Assembly (NCBI GenBank): GCA_012934845.2
Contig: WNNJ02001076.1
Location: 16,143 to 80,142 of the forward strand
Reading direction: 5' to 3'
DNA length: 64,000 nt
From: Pomphorhynchus laevis
Taxonomy: Eukaryota; Acanthocephala; Palaeacanthocephala; Echinorhynchida; Pomphorhynchidae
The position numbers and the translations under genes are program-made. A model generated the notes under the pieces. The model saw nothing but the letters and a program-made list of their open reading frames with translations. It was not told where the DNA came from and searched no databases. This document shows, piece after piece, positions 41,495 to 53,900 of this stretch. Numbering within the stretch: position 1 is the stretch's first letter; every line of letters starts with the position of its first letter.

Positions 41495-43580
41495 CACTGT
41501 TTTTTGTCCTTCGTCCCTTCACTAATTTTTGGCGACTTCTACATCCGCCTCGAACGCCCCTATTCCACTGATTCCACCCGGTTCATCAGCACTCTATCCA
41601 ACTACAATTACAAACTCATATCCACTGCCCCCACCCATATCCTTGGCGGGTCACTCGACATCATATATGTCCCCGATCGTCTTGCTACCTACACCTCTCA
41701 GCACATCTCCGATCCTGGCCTATCCGATCCCTTTCTCGTCACCTTTGATGTCACTTCTAACCACTCCACGCATCATACACCTACCGTTCTACGTCGCTAT
41801 TGGATAAATCTTGATATTCCTTACCTCCATTCTACCTCGCTCGTCATCGTTTGGCAACAATAATCCCCATAATTATTCGTCATTTAGATCAAAGTATACA
41901 CATTATTATATCACACCACCGTATCTATCCTATCTCACTCTTCCCCGCCTCGCCTCATCCTCCAGGAGCGCTTTCATCTTCTCCCTGTCTCACTTACCAA
42001 ATTCTCATCTGTCGTCACCTTGTCCAATAAAACATCACCTGCCGATCCCCTGCCTACCCCATACTTAAATCAATATGCTCATCGATATCCCTTTTTCTCA
42101 CCGCCTTGTTTAACTCGGCCATCCTCAGTTGTATCTTCTCTTCACACTGAAAATCCGCCATCGTTTGTCCCTTCCTTAAAAAAACACTCGCTCGACTCCT
42201 ACCTTCCTTCTATCTATATCCACATTTCACCCTCTCTACTCTTTCTAAGCTCTTAGAACGCCTCATCTTTATTCAGATCAACGTTTATCTCTCTTCATTC
42301 AATCTGTACATCCTTTATAATACGCTTGCCGCTCTATTCACTCCAATGAAATCGCCTGCATAAAGGTTTACAACGAACTACTCATTTCTCGTGACAAAGC
42401 TCTTTATAGTGTTTTCATCTCCCTCGATCACTCCTTTGCCTTTTACATTGTCGACTACTCCAACCTCATTTCTCGCCTTCGTTATGATTACGGCTTTTCT
42501 TCTTCCTCTGAAGTATGGTTTGCCTCATATCTATCCGACCGTTCTTTTCGCGTCTGTTCTAATTCATCATTCTCTCCACCCATCTCTATTTTCTGCGTGG
42601 TCCACAAGGTTTAGCCCAGGTCCCCTGCTTTTCTCTGTTATGCTTATCAATCTCTCTTAGTTTATCAAACCTGACTCCTTTAATGTCATGCAATATATCA
42701 ATGACATACTCATCTATAGTAATGCATCCGCCAATCGCATACACAATATCGGCATTTTTGCCTCAAACTGTTTTTATTCTATCTACAAACGTCTTTCCCA
42801 TCTTCGTCTTGTTCTAAAACCAGATGTCTAAAATAATGTGAATCCTTCCCCGTCAACCTAACATATCTCCCCCTGTATATTTTGCCTCATCAATCATCCC
42901 CATAGTCTACAACCTCACTTTCTTTGGAATCCATTTCGATGATCACTTTTCCCTTAAACCCTTCGTCCGTAACAAGGTTTGCTCATTTACTTAATTCTCC
43001 TTGACATCCGCCGTAACCGCCCTCTTATCTACTTCCGTCCTTATGTATTTTCTTTCATCGCTTCTTTCACCTAAAATCGATTACTGTCTCAGTCTTTTAG
43101 TCAATTCTCCAAAATCCATAATCCTACTCCTACAACGCATCATCAACTCTACCGTTCGGGTACTCCTAAGTCTCCGTCGCTTTAACCACTCATCCACATA
43201 ACTTGTCCATTCTCCTGGCCCACCAATCACATCCGCATACAACTCCGCCTTCTCGTAACTTTTCGTATCATCGCTGTCGGCTTCCCATCGTTCATCAACC
43301 TCCCCTTCTTAAATGACACGCGCCCTACCTCGCTATCACTGCGTTCCCGTAATTCCTTCTTACTTCACGTTCCCAATGTTTCTATCAACTTCGGTCTCCG
43401 ATCCTTCCTCATCGCCGCCCCACTCGCCTGGAATCAACTATTTCTCGTCGTCGGCCGCGCTCCCTCCTTTATTACATTCAAATACCGTCTCCGTACCCAC
43501 CTTCTCGACACATGATTTAGATTTTTTTGTGGTCATGTAAGCGTGCGCCGGCACGCATTTGCCACAGTAATGTTTTTATT
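41495..43580 (+). mobile_element. Family B1 LINE, decayed copy with internal deletions
   Basis: It starts in the endonuclease (IFGDFYIRLERP, APTHILGGSLDIIYVPDRLA, DPGLSDPFLVT) and passes through linker remnants and RT remnants (SALSTLSKLLERLI-type, RYDYGFSSSSEVWFASYLSDR) in shifting frames. It ends with the hairpin GCGTGC-GCCG-GCACGC at 43541-43556 and a T-rich tail. Much of the linker is missing compared with the copy at 45797-49739. More than ten frame breaks or stops: the oldest-looking B1 copy here. Confidence 0.85.
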
Positions 43581-43584
43581 TTGA

Positions 43585-44470
43585 GTGTGTTTTGTACGTT
43601 AACGATCTAAAGATATGGTGGCGTAGTATTGAATCATATAAGGACGTTGAGGTATTGTAACATGAATTAAACATTATACTTAGATGATGATAAAATAACA
43701 AATTAGCAGTTGATTATGAGAAGTGTGGCCACATGAAAATCGGTAAGGAATCAAATTCAACATGTTTTGTTTGGTCAACGCGACGTAAGAACAGATAGCT
43801 CGTTTAAAGATTTGGGTATAGTAACAAGCGGCTCTGTTTTGGAGAACATTCTTCAATTATTTCGGCAAAATGTATTAGGATCCTCTGATGTATTCGCCGT
43901 TCATTCTCGATACTTACCTCGCGAATTTTTTAAAACAGTATTAACCGCATTTTTACTACCGATTATTGGATATGATCTTTCATCAACCGGGCCAATTGTT
44001 GTGAAGAATAAACGAATAACCGAACCGTTACGTTTCGGTTATAAAGAAAATACGTAAAAATGTGATCTCGTACCGATTGTCATACTGTCAACGACAGTAG
44101 CAACATGGAAGAATGTTTTATGTTTGCAAAATCGTGTGGCTTCAAGGATGTATATCGCTTCAAATAAACCTTGACGCGAAATTAAATTAGATCCTAAAAC
44201 ATACGTTTGTTTTTAGCTAGAGAAGACTTTACGACGAGCTTCAAATAGTGTTTATTATCATAAATATTTACGATATAAGGAACGCTTGAGGTGGCTAAAT
44301 ATGATCACATTATTATCAGTCAGAGTTCAAAATGACTTGGCCTCGGTATAGAAATCAAAACATCATACTGATGATTCATCTAACTTTTATTATTATATGT
44401 CGATTTCCAAGGGAGCTAAAGCTTGTAAGGAAGCATCACATCGAATAAAAAATCAGAAAAAAAAACGAAA
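43585..44470 (+). mobile_element. Family D-related RT fossil, 3' side
   Basis: Directly after the B1 tail the sequence reads YVNDLKIWWRSIESYKDV (equivalent of YADDLKIW, with the first Asp replaced). Then come SSFKDLGIVTSGSVLENILQL and FKTVLTAFLLPIIGYDLSS, thumb motifs of family D. The remainder to 44470 is weakly recognisable. Confidence 0.7.
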
Positions 44471-45796
44471 AAATAACATCAAGAGTTCACGAGGTCAAGC
44501 TTTAGGCGTTCCTTGAATTGCGCAGCACAAGAGCTGTTGATCACACCAGGTGATAATCCATTCTATCGTTTACAGACGCGATCCATCACTGTCGTACAAT
44601 TTGTTCGATGCTTTGAGCGATGCTTCAAACATAGCTCGTGTCCACGTAACATTGAGGATTCACGAAGACAGAACAGCTGCTTACACGGATGGTTAGGACG
44701 CGCAGCGACATCAACACTAGTGTAAGATCTGCAATCGACAGATCGCATTCAATAGATGTTATACTCAACGTCTCTAGTCTAACTGGATAAGGAATGGAGC
44801 GAGTTGCCGGAACCAAGTGCGTGACTCTTCTTAAAATGTTGTCGAATTCACTCAATTCTGATTTCAGTTGAGGGTGTGTTGCGTGAGATGCATATAGAGC
44901 ATATGTGATTTTAAGAGACTCGAATATACAATGCGTAAAGACTTTGGCTCAAGTCGTCCAACGTTTCGATGAAGAAATCCTAAAATTCTACGGCATTTTG
45001 CAATAATCGCAGAAGAATGAAGACGAGATTTTAAATCGGAATAGATAACAACACCTAGATCAGTAAAGTGATTTACTGATTCGATAACTGTTGAGCTGAA
45101 TTGATAAGAAGGGGAAGGTAATCGGGATTGACCAATTCTCATATGTCGACATTTACTAACATTGATTCCTAAGTTGTGTGATGAACACCAACTACTAACT
45201 TTATCCAAATCTGATTGTAGTAGGGGAGAGCTAGAACAACTACGAAATATAGGGCACCATAGTTTTATGTCATCGGCGTATAATAGGCACTGGTATATAA
45301 CATTTTCAGCGATTTCGTTGATGTAGGTATTAAACAAAGTGGGACTAAGGATACAGCCTTGTGGAACACATTGAGTGAGATAATACAATCCAGAAAGAGA
45401 CTCACCAACTCGTACATCAAAGAAACGTCTACTTAAGAATTCACGTATCCAGAGACAAAACGTGCTTTGAGAAGCCGTAATTTCCAAGTTTCCACAGTAA
45501 AATTGGATGAACCCAATCAAGAGCTTTGGACAAATCAATAAAGACGACATCAACCGGCATGCCCTGTTAGACAAAACTGGCCCAGCTTTCGCGTGCTAAT
45601 GTTAGATTAGTTGAAGTGGAGTGATGTTTTCTAAACCCATGCTGTTTATTAGACAAAATATTAAATTTGTCCAAATAAGAAGATATATACCGCACGATCA
45701 GTTTCTCCATCACCTTGCAAGCAATACACGTCAAACTTATTGGCAGATAATTTTGAGGATGTACCTTATCCCCTTTTTGAAAACTGGAATGATTAA
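44471..45796 (-). mobile_element. Family D LINE, RT and 3' end (split by full-length B1)
   Basis: Minus strand: GDKVHPQNYLPISLTCIACK, QHGFRKHHSTSTNL and VDVVFIDLSKA (45790-45540), then a frame at 45574-44864 with FFDVRVGESLSG, QCVPQGCILSPTLFNTYINEI and CLLYADDIKLWCPIF (YADD), NHFTDLGVVIYSDL, and the thumb at 44855-44500 ending NGLSPGVINSSCAAQFKERLK. A few frame breaks. The element continues at 49746 upstream of the B1 insertion. Confidence 0.87.
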
Positions 45797-45845
45797 GAAA
45801 AAAAGAAAGATTTATTTAACGTGGCAAATGCGTGCCAGCGTACGC

Positions 45846-47841
45846 TTACACGACCACAACAAAACAAAAATGTAAATCGTGTGTCGAGAAGGTGTGAACG
45901 AAAAAGGTGTTTGAATGTGATAAAGAAGGAAGCGCGGCGGACGTCGAAAGGGAGATGATTCCAGGAAAGTGAGGCGGCAACGAGGAAGGATCGAGACCAT
46001 AGTTGTTGGAGTAATTGGGAACGTGAAGTAAGAGGGTATGACGGGAACGCAGCGATAACGAGGTGGGGCGAGTGTCGTCTAAGAAAGGAAGGTTGATGAA
46101 CGATCGGGAGCCGACAGCGATGAGACGAAAAGTTACGAGAAGAAGGCGGAGTTTGATGCAAATGTGGATGGTGGGCCAGGAGAGTTGGGCAAGATATGTG
46201 GATATGTGGTCGAAGCGGCAAAGACGAAAGAGCACTCGAACGGCGGTGTTGATTATGCGTTGTAGTGGTAGGATGATGGATTTTGGAGAATTGGCGAAAA
46301 GGCTAAGGCAGTAATCGATTTTAGGGAAAAGAAGCGATGAAATAAGATATATACAAGAACGGAAGTCGATAAGTGAGCGGATACGGCGGATGTCACTGAG
46401 AATTAAGTTAGACGAGCGAACCTTGTCACGGACGAAGGGTTTAAGGGAAAGGTGATCATCGAAATGGAAGCCTAAGAAAGTGAGATTGTGGACTATGGGG
46501 ATGATCGATGAGGCAAAAGATACAGTGGGAGGAGATATGTTTGGTTTAAGGGGGAGGATCCACATTATTTTAAACTTGTCGGGGTTTAGAACGATATGAA
46601 GATTGGAAGACGTTTGTAGATAGAAGAAAGACAGTTGGAGGCAGAAATGACGATATCGTGTATGCGATGTGCGAGTGCATGAGCATAGATAAGAATGTCA
46701 TCGGCGTATTGCATGACCTTAAAGGAGTAAGGTTTGATAAACGGAGATAGATCGCCAAGCAGAAGAGAGAAATGCAGGGGACCTAGGACTGAACCTTGTA
46801 AGACTCCGCAAAAAATAGGGATGGGTGGGAGGATGATGAATTAGAACAGACGCAATTAGAACGGTCGGATAGATAGGATCCAAACCATGTTGTTAGGAAG
46901 AAGAAAAGCCGTAATCATTACAAAGGCGATAATGGCGGACGGAGTGGTTGACAATGTCGAAGGCGGAGGAGAGGTCGAGGGAGATGAGAACACTATATAG
47001 AGCCTTGTCTCGAGAAATGAGTAAGTCGTTGTAAACTTTCATGCAGGCGATTTCTGTGGAGTGATTAGAGCGGAAAGCGGATTGGAAAGGAGAGTACAAA
47101 TTGGATGACGAGAGATAAGCGTCAATCTGTATTAAGATGAGGCGTATTAAGAGCTTAGAACGAGTAGGGAGTAGTGAAATGGGGCGATAGCTTGAAGGAA
47201 GGGAGGGGTCGAGCGATTGTTTCTTAAGTAGAAGACGAACGATTGCGGATTTCTAGCGTTAAGGGAATATACGACTGCGGATGGACGAGTTAAACAAGGT
47301 TGTAAGAAAATGGGATATCGATGAGCATATGGATTTAAGTATGTGGGTAGGCAGGGGATCGGCAGGTGAGGTTTTGCTGGGCAAGGACATGAGAACAGAT
47401 GAGACTTCGGAAGGTGAGACAGGGAGAAGATGAAAGAGTTCCGGGAGAATGAGGCTAGGCGTGGCTGAGTGGGATATGATTGAGACCGGGCTGTGAGAGA
47501 GCAACGTGGATACTTTGCTCTGGAGAAATGACGGATAATCACGGCGGAGAGGAGCGAGCAAGGATTGAGTTTAAAGTATTCTATAGAGTCTTAGTGTTGA
47601 ATGAAGTGATGATTTTATGCTGCCAAAAGGAGTTGCATTTGGTACGTGGTAGGTGGAGATGAGACCGTCGATGAGCAAGATAGATATCACGGAAAGACGG
47701 AGTGATCGAGCGGAAATCACGTCTGAGAGAGCGGTGATATACTCGAAAAGCATGACGGAGTCGGCGCTTTGAAACTAGGCACTGGATGTCCAACAATGGG
47801 GCACGGTGCAAGCGACGGTGTGGGTGAGGCTTGGAGGGCAA
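45846..47841 (-). pseudogene. Family B1 ORF2, linker and reverse transcriptase
   Basis: Linker (47841-47581): RAPLLDIQCLVSKRRLRHAF, LPRTKCNSFWQHKIITSF. RT in pieces: PSEVSSVLMSLPSKTSPADPL (47560-47260), LLVLSS region, QSAFRSNHSTEIACMKVYND and LISLDLSSAFDIVNHSV (47099-46893), GVLQGS region, MQYADD region (46710) and a C-terminal 239-codon frame from 46565 with KIMWILPLKPNISPP, LTFLGFHFDDHLSL, CLSLFANSPKSIILPLQRI. About four frame changes. Confidence 0.87.
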
Positions 47842-47909
47842 GAGAATATCGAGAATGGATGTGAGTTCAGAGTCGAAAAGATAGGCGAGATCGTGAGGAG
47901 AGGAATTTG

Positions 47910-48966
47910 TTATTGTAGGATAGGGTAGAGACGATTTGAATAAGGCAGAGCGGAGAAGGGAGAGGTCAATATTTCTCTAAGAGCGACGTAGTATTGTAGG
48001 TGTGTGAGGAGGTGTGTGGTTGTGAGCGAGATCAACGGTGACGAGAAAGTGATCGGATAGACCAGGATCGAATATGGACATGGATTTGTAGGCAGCAAAA
48101 TGATCGGGGACAGCGATGATGTCGAGTGCCCCACCAAGGATATGTGTGGGGGCAGTGGAGATGGGTTTGTAGTTATAGTTGGATAGAATGTTGATGAAGT
48201 GGATTGACTCATTGGAAGAGGGGCGGTCGAGGCGGATGTTGAACTCGCCAAGAACGATTGAAGGGATTGAGGACAAAGAACAGTGAGACAGAAGGTCAGC
48301 GAGTTTGTTAAAAAATAAGGATGTAGGAGCTGATGAACCAGGACGGTATACAATGGCGAGATTTAGAGTGATCGGGTTAGAAGAACGACAAGTGAGTATT
48401 TCAAAAGAGCAAGGACTGAAAGGGTGATTGATTTTGCGAAGAGACGCGGGGTGTCGCGCGAATGTTACGATGCCGCCATGATTAAAGAATTTAGAAGGGT
48501 ATGAGATGAGTGGGCGGGCGGATTCGACTAGGAAGCAACCGGCAGAGAGGAGACGGCGAATGGAACGGTCGTCGGAATCTGAGTGCCAGGATTCGGTGTG
48601 GCAGAAGAGATCGATGGATTGCTTGGTGAATAGGTTGAGGATAATATCGAATTTATTGAGAATAGATCTAGTGTTGAGGAGGCCGAGGCGGAAACCGTGT
48701 GTAGTGGTGGTCGGGGCTAGTGGAGAATACACATAGGGGAGATGGAGCGCCATCGAATTTTTGGGCGGGTGCGGACAACTTGAAAATTTCCGTCGATGTT
48801 TCGGATGGAGAGAGATGTTTCGCCGATTTCCTCGCGACGGCGTTTTTTGATGCGGGCAGATGAGAGTTGAGCGATTTCGGAGGGGGTGCGATCGGGAAAA
48901 ATGCGAGTGGCTGAAGAGGACATGAGTTTGAATCGTTGGGAGAGGACAGAAGACGCCTGAGAGCAA
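47910..48966 (-). pseudogene. Family B1 ORF2, APE endonuclease domain
   Basis: The frame contains LGLLNTRSILNKFDIILNLF (opening), LFCHTESWHSDS (catalytic Glu; normally LTETW, here HTESW), AIVYRPGSS, SIVLGEFNIRLDRPSS (GDFN changed to GEFN), THILGGALDIIAVPD and DPGLSDHFLVTVDL (SDH). Layout and length fit an APE nuclease. The GDFN change suggests reduced activity in this copy. Confidence 0.87.
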
Positions 48967-49738
48967 TGCTTGAAAACAACTTTTAGGAGAGGGGGCCGGG
49001 AAGGATTAGATTGAGAAGATTTATTTAGGCTGATGAATGCGACAGGAGAGATGTTGTTGAAAAAGGATGGGTTATCCGCAGGAACGAGAGATGATAGGAT
49101 GGATCTGAATGCGGAAACATCGAGGTCGAGACGTGCTTGTGGAGATAAAGAGGTGGAAGGAGTGATATTAGTGACGATGACGCAACAATTGCGAGAAGGA
49201 AAGCGTTTCCTTAAAGGAGGACGAGTAACGTGCGTTGTTGAGATTACGATAGGAGAGATGGGAGTTGAGGATATCAAGGGAGTAGGTTTGACAGCGGATG
49301 ACAAAGAGGATTTGGATAATAGAGAGGGTGGTGAGCGATGTGAGGAAAGGTTATGAGTGGAAGGATTGTGGAGGTTGGTGGATGTTATTTTGATTGAGGG
49401 ATGTAGGTTATTGAGAAACGAGACAGAAGGGAAGATACGGGGGTGTCGGGAAGTGAAGAAATGGGATTAGAAGTGCATGTGATGACAGGATCAGTGGGTT
49501 GACAAAGGATATCAGAAACGACTGGGATGGTTTGAATGGACACGTTAAGGGTTGATGTATTCTTATGGGAGAGGTCGCGTATAAGTTTGTCGGCACAAAA
49601 GCCGCATATGAAGTCTTCTTTAGACTTACTGCTGTCGCATGCGATTGTAATCCAGACGCTGCAGTCGTGTGTCGAGCATTGTACTTGTAGTTGAGCACAG
49701 TTGTTGTCGGTCGTAGCTGTCTTCTTACGTCCTCCCAT
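48717..49738 (-). pseudogene. Family B1 ORF1 (PHD-like finger and RNA-binding domain)
   Basis: From the ATG at 49738: MGGRKKTATTDNNCAQLQVQ, then CSTHDCSVWITIACD and FICGFCADKLIRDL form a PHD-like finger. After a frame change at about 49320-49385 the C-terminal part reads NCCVIVTNITPS, LDLDVSAFRSILSSL, RPPLLKVVFKHCSQ, RIFPDRTPSEIAQL, SARIKKRRREEIGE and SIRNIDGNFQVVRTR, the RNA-binding and C-terminal regions typical of CR1-group ORF1. It overlaps the start of the ORF2 frame at 48966. Confidence 0.82.
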
Positions 49739-49745
49739 CGATTAA

Positions 49746-52440
49746 TGCTTTCTTCCACATATCTGGGATTATGCCAGTTATCAAATACCAGTAGCAAATA
49801 TCAAAAAGCGGAAGATATATATTCGATGTAAGTTTGCGTAATATACTAGGAATACCATCAGGACCTGAACTATTTTTAGCCGGTAGCTTAGATAAGATAT
49901 TAAGAACATGGAGCGGGTCAAAGTAGAGGTTAGAATCCTGGTACTGGAGAGAAAAATTGCCGTAGCAATGTTATAATCACATAGGGAAAATCGATTGCGA
50001 GTGAGACAAAAGTTATTGGCAAGGATATTGGCAATGGAAAGAGGAGAAACCGATTTTTGATCACCATCAACCAGACAGTTGATTGACGAAGATACCCTCT
50101 TACGGTTGTCAAGTAGTTGAAAAAGTCTCTTTTGATTGATATGAGACAAGGAACATATGGCAGCAATTAATTGATGTTTCTTCTGACGTTTAAGAGAAGT
50201 CACCCTGTTGCGAATGGTAGTATAAAATCTGAAGGATCCGAGTCCACGCTTAAATAGTAGGAATGCATGATCACCTTCTCTGACAGCTCGCTTCAACTCA
50301 CTGTCAAACATTTGGGTTTGGAGGATGGTGGTTTACGTGTTACGCAAGTGGAAAGGCGTGAAGTAGATTAATCAATGTTGTGTGGAGGAACGACCAGGCC
50401 TTATAAACACATACTGTTCTATCACAAGGCCATCTTACTAGGCTCAGCATTTCCTTAATTGTATCGTAATCCGCATTCATAACATCAATCTTTTTTTATT
50501 GACCAGACGCGAAATATGACCAGGTAGGATGATACGTAAAGTGCAGTAATCGCTGGAGCCTAATGGCGGACCGCAACTTAATGACTTAACGACAGAATCA
50601 TTGGTACATAGGCATAATCTTGCAGGTAATGACTTTTATTACGAATACGAGTATTACAATGGACAAGCTGACAGAGTGTGAGCTCATTAAATACATCAAG
50701 TAAGGCTGATGATTCTTCACCACACCCCTGGATCACGGTATAAGAGACCCAATCGATATTTGGATTGGGTCTCTCCGCAGATTAAGGTATCCACATCGTC
50801 GGAACAGTGATGTTTCAAGGACTTGATGATGAGTTGTGTTTTTGATCTAGGACTACGATAAACAATACAAATGCGATAGACCTTACATCGTTTCCCATCA
50901 CATCAATCCACAAAAGCTCATTTCCATAATCGTCAGAACACGACTCTATTACGTTATAAACAAGATGGTCGTGTATATAAGCAGCTACACCACCACCTCT
51001 TAAAATTTTTGATCACAGCGAACTATCGTATAACCGTGAATACCGATTTCAGAATCCAGAATATTACAATTTACCAAGTTTCAGTGAAAACCAGTATGTC
51101 GAGATTTTAATGATGTACTATTACTTTGATTTCATCTAACTTGTTAAAAAACTCAAAACATTTGAATAGAGTATGTAAAGGCCAGCTTAGGTAGATGTAA
51201 AGGGAAACTTGTGGACATTTGATTTTTGAGAATTCATACAATCGAACAACGAGGATAAATCCGAATGATTGACCGTTAGTTGCGAGTTACAGACTCTACA
51301 GTTGAGTTGGGAATGCGTGCGACACAAAGACGTTCGATACCCTGTAACGAAATGTCTCGAGAGCTGTTGATAAAAAATCGAGTGGAAATTCTGCGTCACA
51401 CAACCTGAAAATTTCGGATTATAAGATTTTCTTCATTATTCATTCGACGCTCGGCCATCTCACTTTTGGCAGTAAACAACTGTTTTCTGTCCTCTGGAGA
51501 TAAATCTTTTAAAAGACGAATACTAAAACCTCTTAGAAGATGACTGTTTCGTAGTATAAATGAACTCATTACAGTGGAGGCAAGGACAACTTTGAGTAAA
51601 CGAGATCGACTATCTGATTCTTTTTTACTAAGGCGAAATAAATTTACTACACGCAAATCCTTTCGAAATGTGGCAGAGCAGTTTTGCAAAACACATGAGA
51701 GGATTGATTTAACTGCATTGACATCATGCTGAATACGTAAGTCATTGTTAACGGCAGATGACTCGATGATGTTTGTAATAAGCACACAGTGAGCCCTATC
51801 AGAAAGTGCGCGCAAAGAAGGGTTCGAATTAGAAGGAACTCTCTCTCACTATTAGGAGCGGTATTCTGTGACGAAGATGGCGAGATAGAAGTCAGCTGTA
51901 AATTTGGGCGGTGTGACGTAGGAACTGGCATCATTTGAGCTAAATTTACAAGGGATCCAAGGTCACGTGGATTATATGATAATGACGCAGTAACATCAGA
52001 AGATTGAGCTGATTAATTGGGCAAAATTGAAGGATGTATAGTAATACCTGTAGAAGAGATGGGAGATTTGGCATTCTCAGAGGCAATCGAATGCGGAAGA
52101 ATTGGGCATCGAGGTTGAAACTTATTACAAGACGAAAAGGCATGTGTGGACACCGCTGCATTACCAGATAGTTTCAATATATTTGTCTTGAGACTCTCTA
52201 TTTCACTCTTTATCATATTTATCATCTTAGCAGAACAGTAGCCACAGTAGAATTCGTTGTCTGCAAGGCAAGATGCCTGGGATTCTGAAGTCCAAATACT
52301 TACCCACGTGTGACAATCATTGTTTGAGCAAAGGACTTGTTGTTCAGATCCATTGGAAACATCTCTAACATCAGTGTTGAACGCGACATGGTTGGAAACT
52401 TGAGACTTTTGTTTTTCCGACTCATTTGTATATGGTCGTT
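49746..52440 (-). mobile_element. Family D LINE, ORF1 and endonuclease part (split by B1)
   Basis: Minus strand from about 52440: a PHD-like finger (CSNNDCHTWVSIWTSE, then FYCGYCSAKMINMIKSE), ORF1 RNA-binding part (51815-51396; HCVLITNIIESSAV, LRVVNLFRLSKKES, SRLLKVVLASTV, LLKDLSPEDRKQLF), endonuclease remnants (51190-50340; SEIGIHGYTIVRCDQ, then GGGVAAYIHDHLVYN in shifting frames) and the linker (50311-49781; MFDSELKRAVREGDHAFLLF). It stops at WKKALI where B1 entered. The endonuclease is the most decayed section. Confidence 0.82.
51396..51815 (-). pseudogene. Family D ORF1 C-terminal domain
   Basis: An open frame of about 139 codons. It aligns with the ORF1 C-terminal domain of the D element at 15100-15410 plus 17451-17580: matching blocks are LRIDHDVSRVREVLSKIF versus LRIQHDVNAVKSILSCVL, and NSLFRLGRKNEERPRLLKVV versus NLFRLSKKESDSRSRLLKVV. 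It ends EENLIIRNFQVV. This shared architecture links the two elements as one family. Confidence 0.8.
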
Positions 52441-52609
52441 TGATTCGTGAACGTCGGTCGTAAATCGGTCCGTCCCGTATCGGTTTCTTGTTGCTTAGTG
52501 TTTTGATTGTATGTTATTCATTGTATATATTAATCTCTCAAATGTAAGTAGTTAATTATCAAGAAAGTTTGAGCTTTGGAAAGTTAATTATCAAGAAAGT
52601 TTAAACATG

Positions 52610-52685
52610 ATTTAGATTTTTGTTTTTGTTGTTGTCATGTAAGCGTGCGCCGGCACGCATTTGCCACGTAAAAATAAACATTTTT
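52610..52685 (+). mobile_element. Very short family B1 3' end
   Basis: About 75 bp: gatttagatttttgtttttg, tcatgtaa, hairpin GCGTGC-GCCG-GCACGC, catttgccacgt and an A/T-rich tail. Its sequence is closest to the 3' end of the decayed B1 copy at 43510-43580. Confidence 0.8.
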
Positions 52686-52689
52686 ATTC

Positions 52690-53045
52690 AGAAGCGTTTT
52701 GAGAAACTTTTTAATTTGTAATTGCCTGACGACGTTTATTTATGGCCATTATTTTCCCTTCCGTCAAGATTAGGTGATCTAGGTATTGCTGACCCACGTT
52801 TTACTGCGACGGAAGAGTATAAAATCTCAAAAGATATATGCGTTCCATATTTAAATGGCTTGTACGGTGTGCACTTGAGGACTGAGCAGGCTAAGCACAT
52901 TGCCCTTATAGGCACTTCAAAGATTGAACTTCAAAGATCACTGCTTAGAGATCGATTATCCAATATTTGTGACACTATGTTACGTATTATAAAACATCTA
53001 CAAGTAAAAGGTGCTTCGTCATGGCTCTCCACTGGAATTTAATTC
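52690..53045 (+). mobile_element. Family C LINE fragment (thumb region)
   Basis: A plus-strand frame (52722-53042) reads LPSRLGDLGIADPRFTATEE, IELQRSLLRDRLSNI and KGASSWLSTGI. These match the family C block LKFGGIGIANPATIATLERK to GASSWLSALPL in the element at 20616-22721. RT core and C-terminal domain are missing. Confidence 0.75.
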
Positions 53046-53099
53046 ATTTACTCATTTACTCCATTGGAATAAATGATTTTTTGAAAAAAAATTATTGTC

Positions 53100-53900
53100 T
53101 CACTCTTTTCTACTCCTCTTGTATTGGGTGATATCAACATTCGTTTGGACCGTCCTTTGCTCCTTTATAACCAAAAGTATATTACCGTTTTTCACTATTG
53201 TAACTATTCTATCATGTTTCCGCTACCCTCTACTACCCCTACTCACATTCTTGGTGGTGTTCTTGATTTAATCGCTGTTCCTAATATCCTATCTTCCTCC
53301 GCCGTCATATATACTTTGGTTCCCTGTCTATCCGACCATTTTCTTGCCACCCCTCTCTCTACTCTACTCTCTTATTTCTTTGAGTCACCTATTATCCGTC
53401 AACAATTAACACGTTTCAATTTTTCTCTTTTTCGTTCTATAATAATTTTCTATCCTCTTATGCCCTCGTGTTTTACTCTCCAACGTCCGGACTATCTGTC
53501 TAATCTGTTTGATTATGAAATCGCTTTTATACTGGACAATATTCGGCAACATTTCCGAAAGACGGACACAACTAGGCAAGAAAAAAATTATAAAAAACTA
53601 TAGACCTTTATTAGACATTTAAAAAAACATTCAAAAAAATGAAAGATGTTTTTAATGTCTAATAAAGGTCTTTAGTATTTTATAATTTTTTTCTTGCCTA
53701 GTTGTGTCCGCCTTTCGAAAATGTTGCCCAATATTCTTCCATGTTAACTTTTTACTACTCCCAGTCGAACGTACTATGTACCATGGTTTGAATCTGGCTG
53801 CATGTGTTCGAAGTGACTTCTACGTTGTTTGTCTACAACCTACCTTCGTATTATTAAGAGTTCCCCTACTTTAGCCATATCAACTAAATTTGTATAGAGC
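53100..53900 (+). mobile_element. Family B LINE fragment (endonuclease and linker), split by a MITE
   Basis: The frame at 53124-53603 carries VLGDINIRLDRPLL (GDIN in place of GDFN), TTPTHILGGVLDLIAVPN, VPCLSDHFLATPLS (SDH) and DYLSNLFDYEIAFILDN. The MITE at 53545-53728 interrupts it. The linker follows to about 53900 in another frame (YVPWFESGCMCSKRLLR-like). The same region without the MITE is present at 54661-54739. Confidence 0.82.
53545..53728. mobile_element. Palindromic MITE with 8-bp target duplication
   Basis: A 184-bp foldback with terminal arms starting GGCAACATT. The inverted complementarity extends nearly to the centre (arms of about 85 bp, a few mismatches). caatattc flanks it at 53537-53544 and 53729-53736. 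The uninterrupted sequence gacaatattcttccatg at 54702-54718 is a paralogous empty site. An 8-bp duplication fits hAT-like (or P-like) transposases. It has no coding capacity. Confidence 0.88.

Larger units (their letters stand above)
45797..49739 (-). mobile_element. Family B1 LINE, near full length, 6-bp target duplication
   Basis: gattaa occurs at 45791-45796 and 49740-49745, flanking the element. Joining the flanks restores the family D RT reading WKKALIIPVFKKGDK, which proves the boundaries. On the minus strand the element starts one base before the ORF1 ATG (49738) and contains ORF1, endonuclease, linker, RT, the 3' hairpin (one mismatch) and a T-rich tail. It is 3943 bp. About five frame breaks are present, so it is a dead but well-preserved reference copy. 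Confidence 0.93.
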
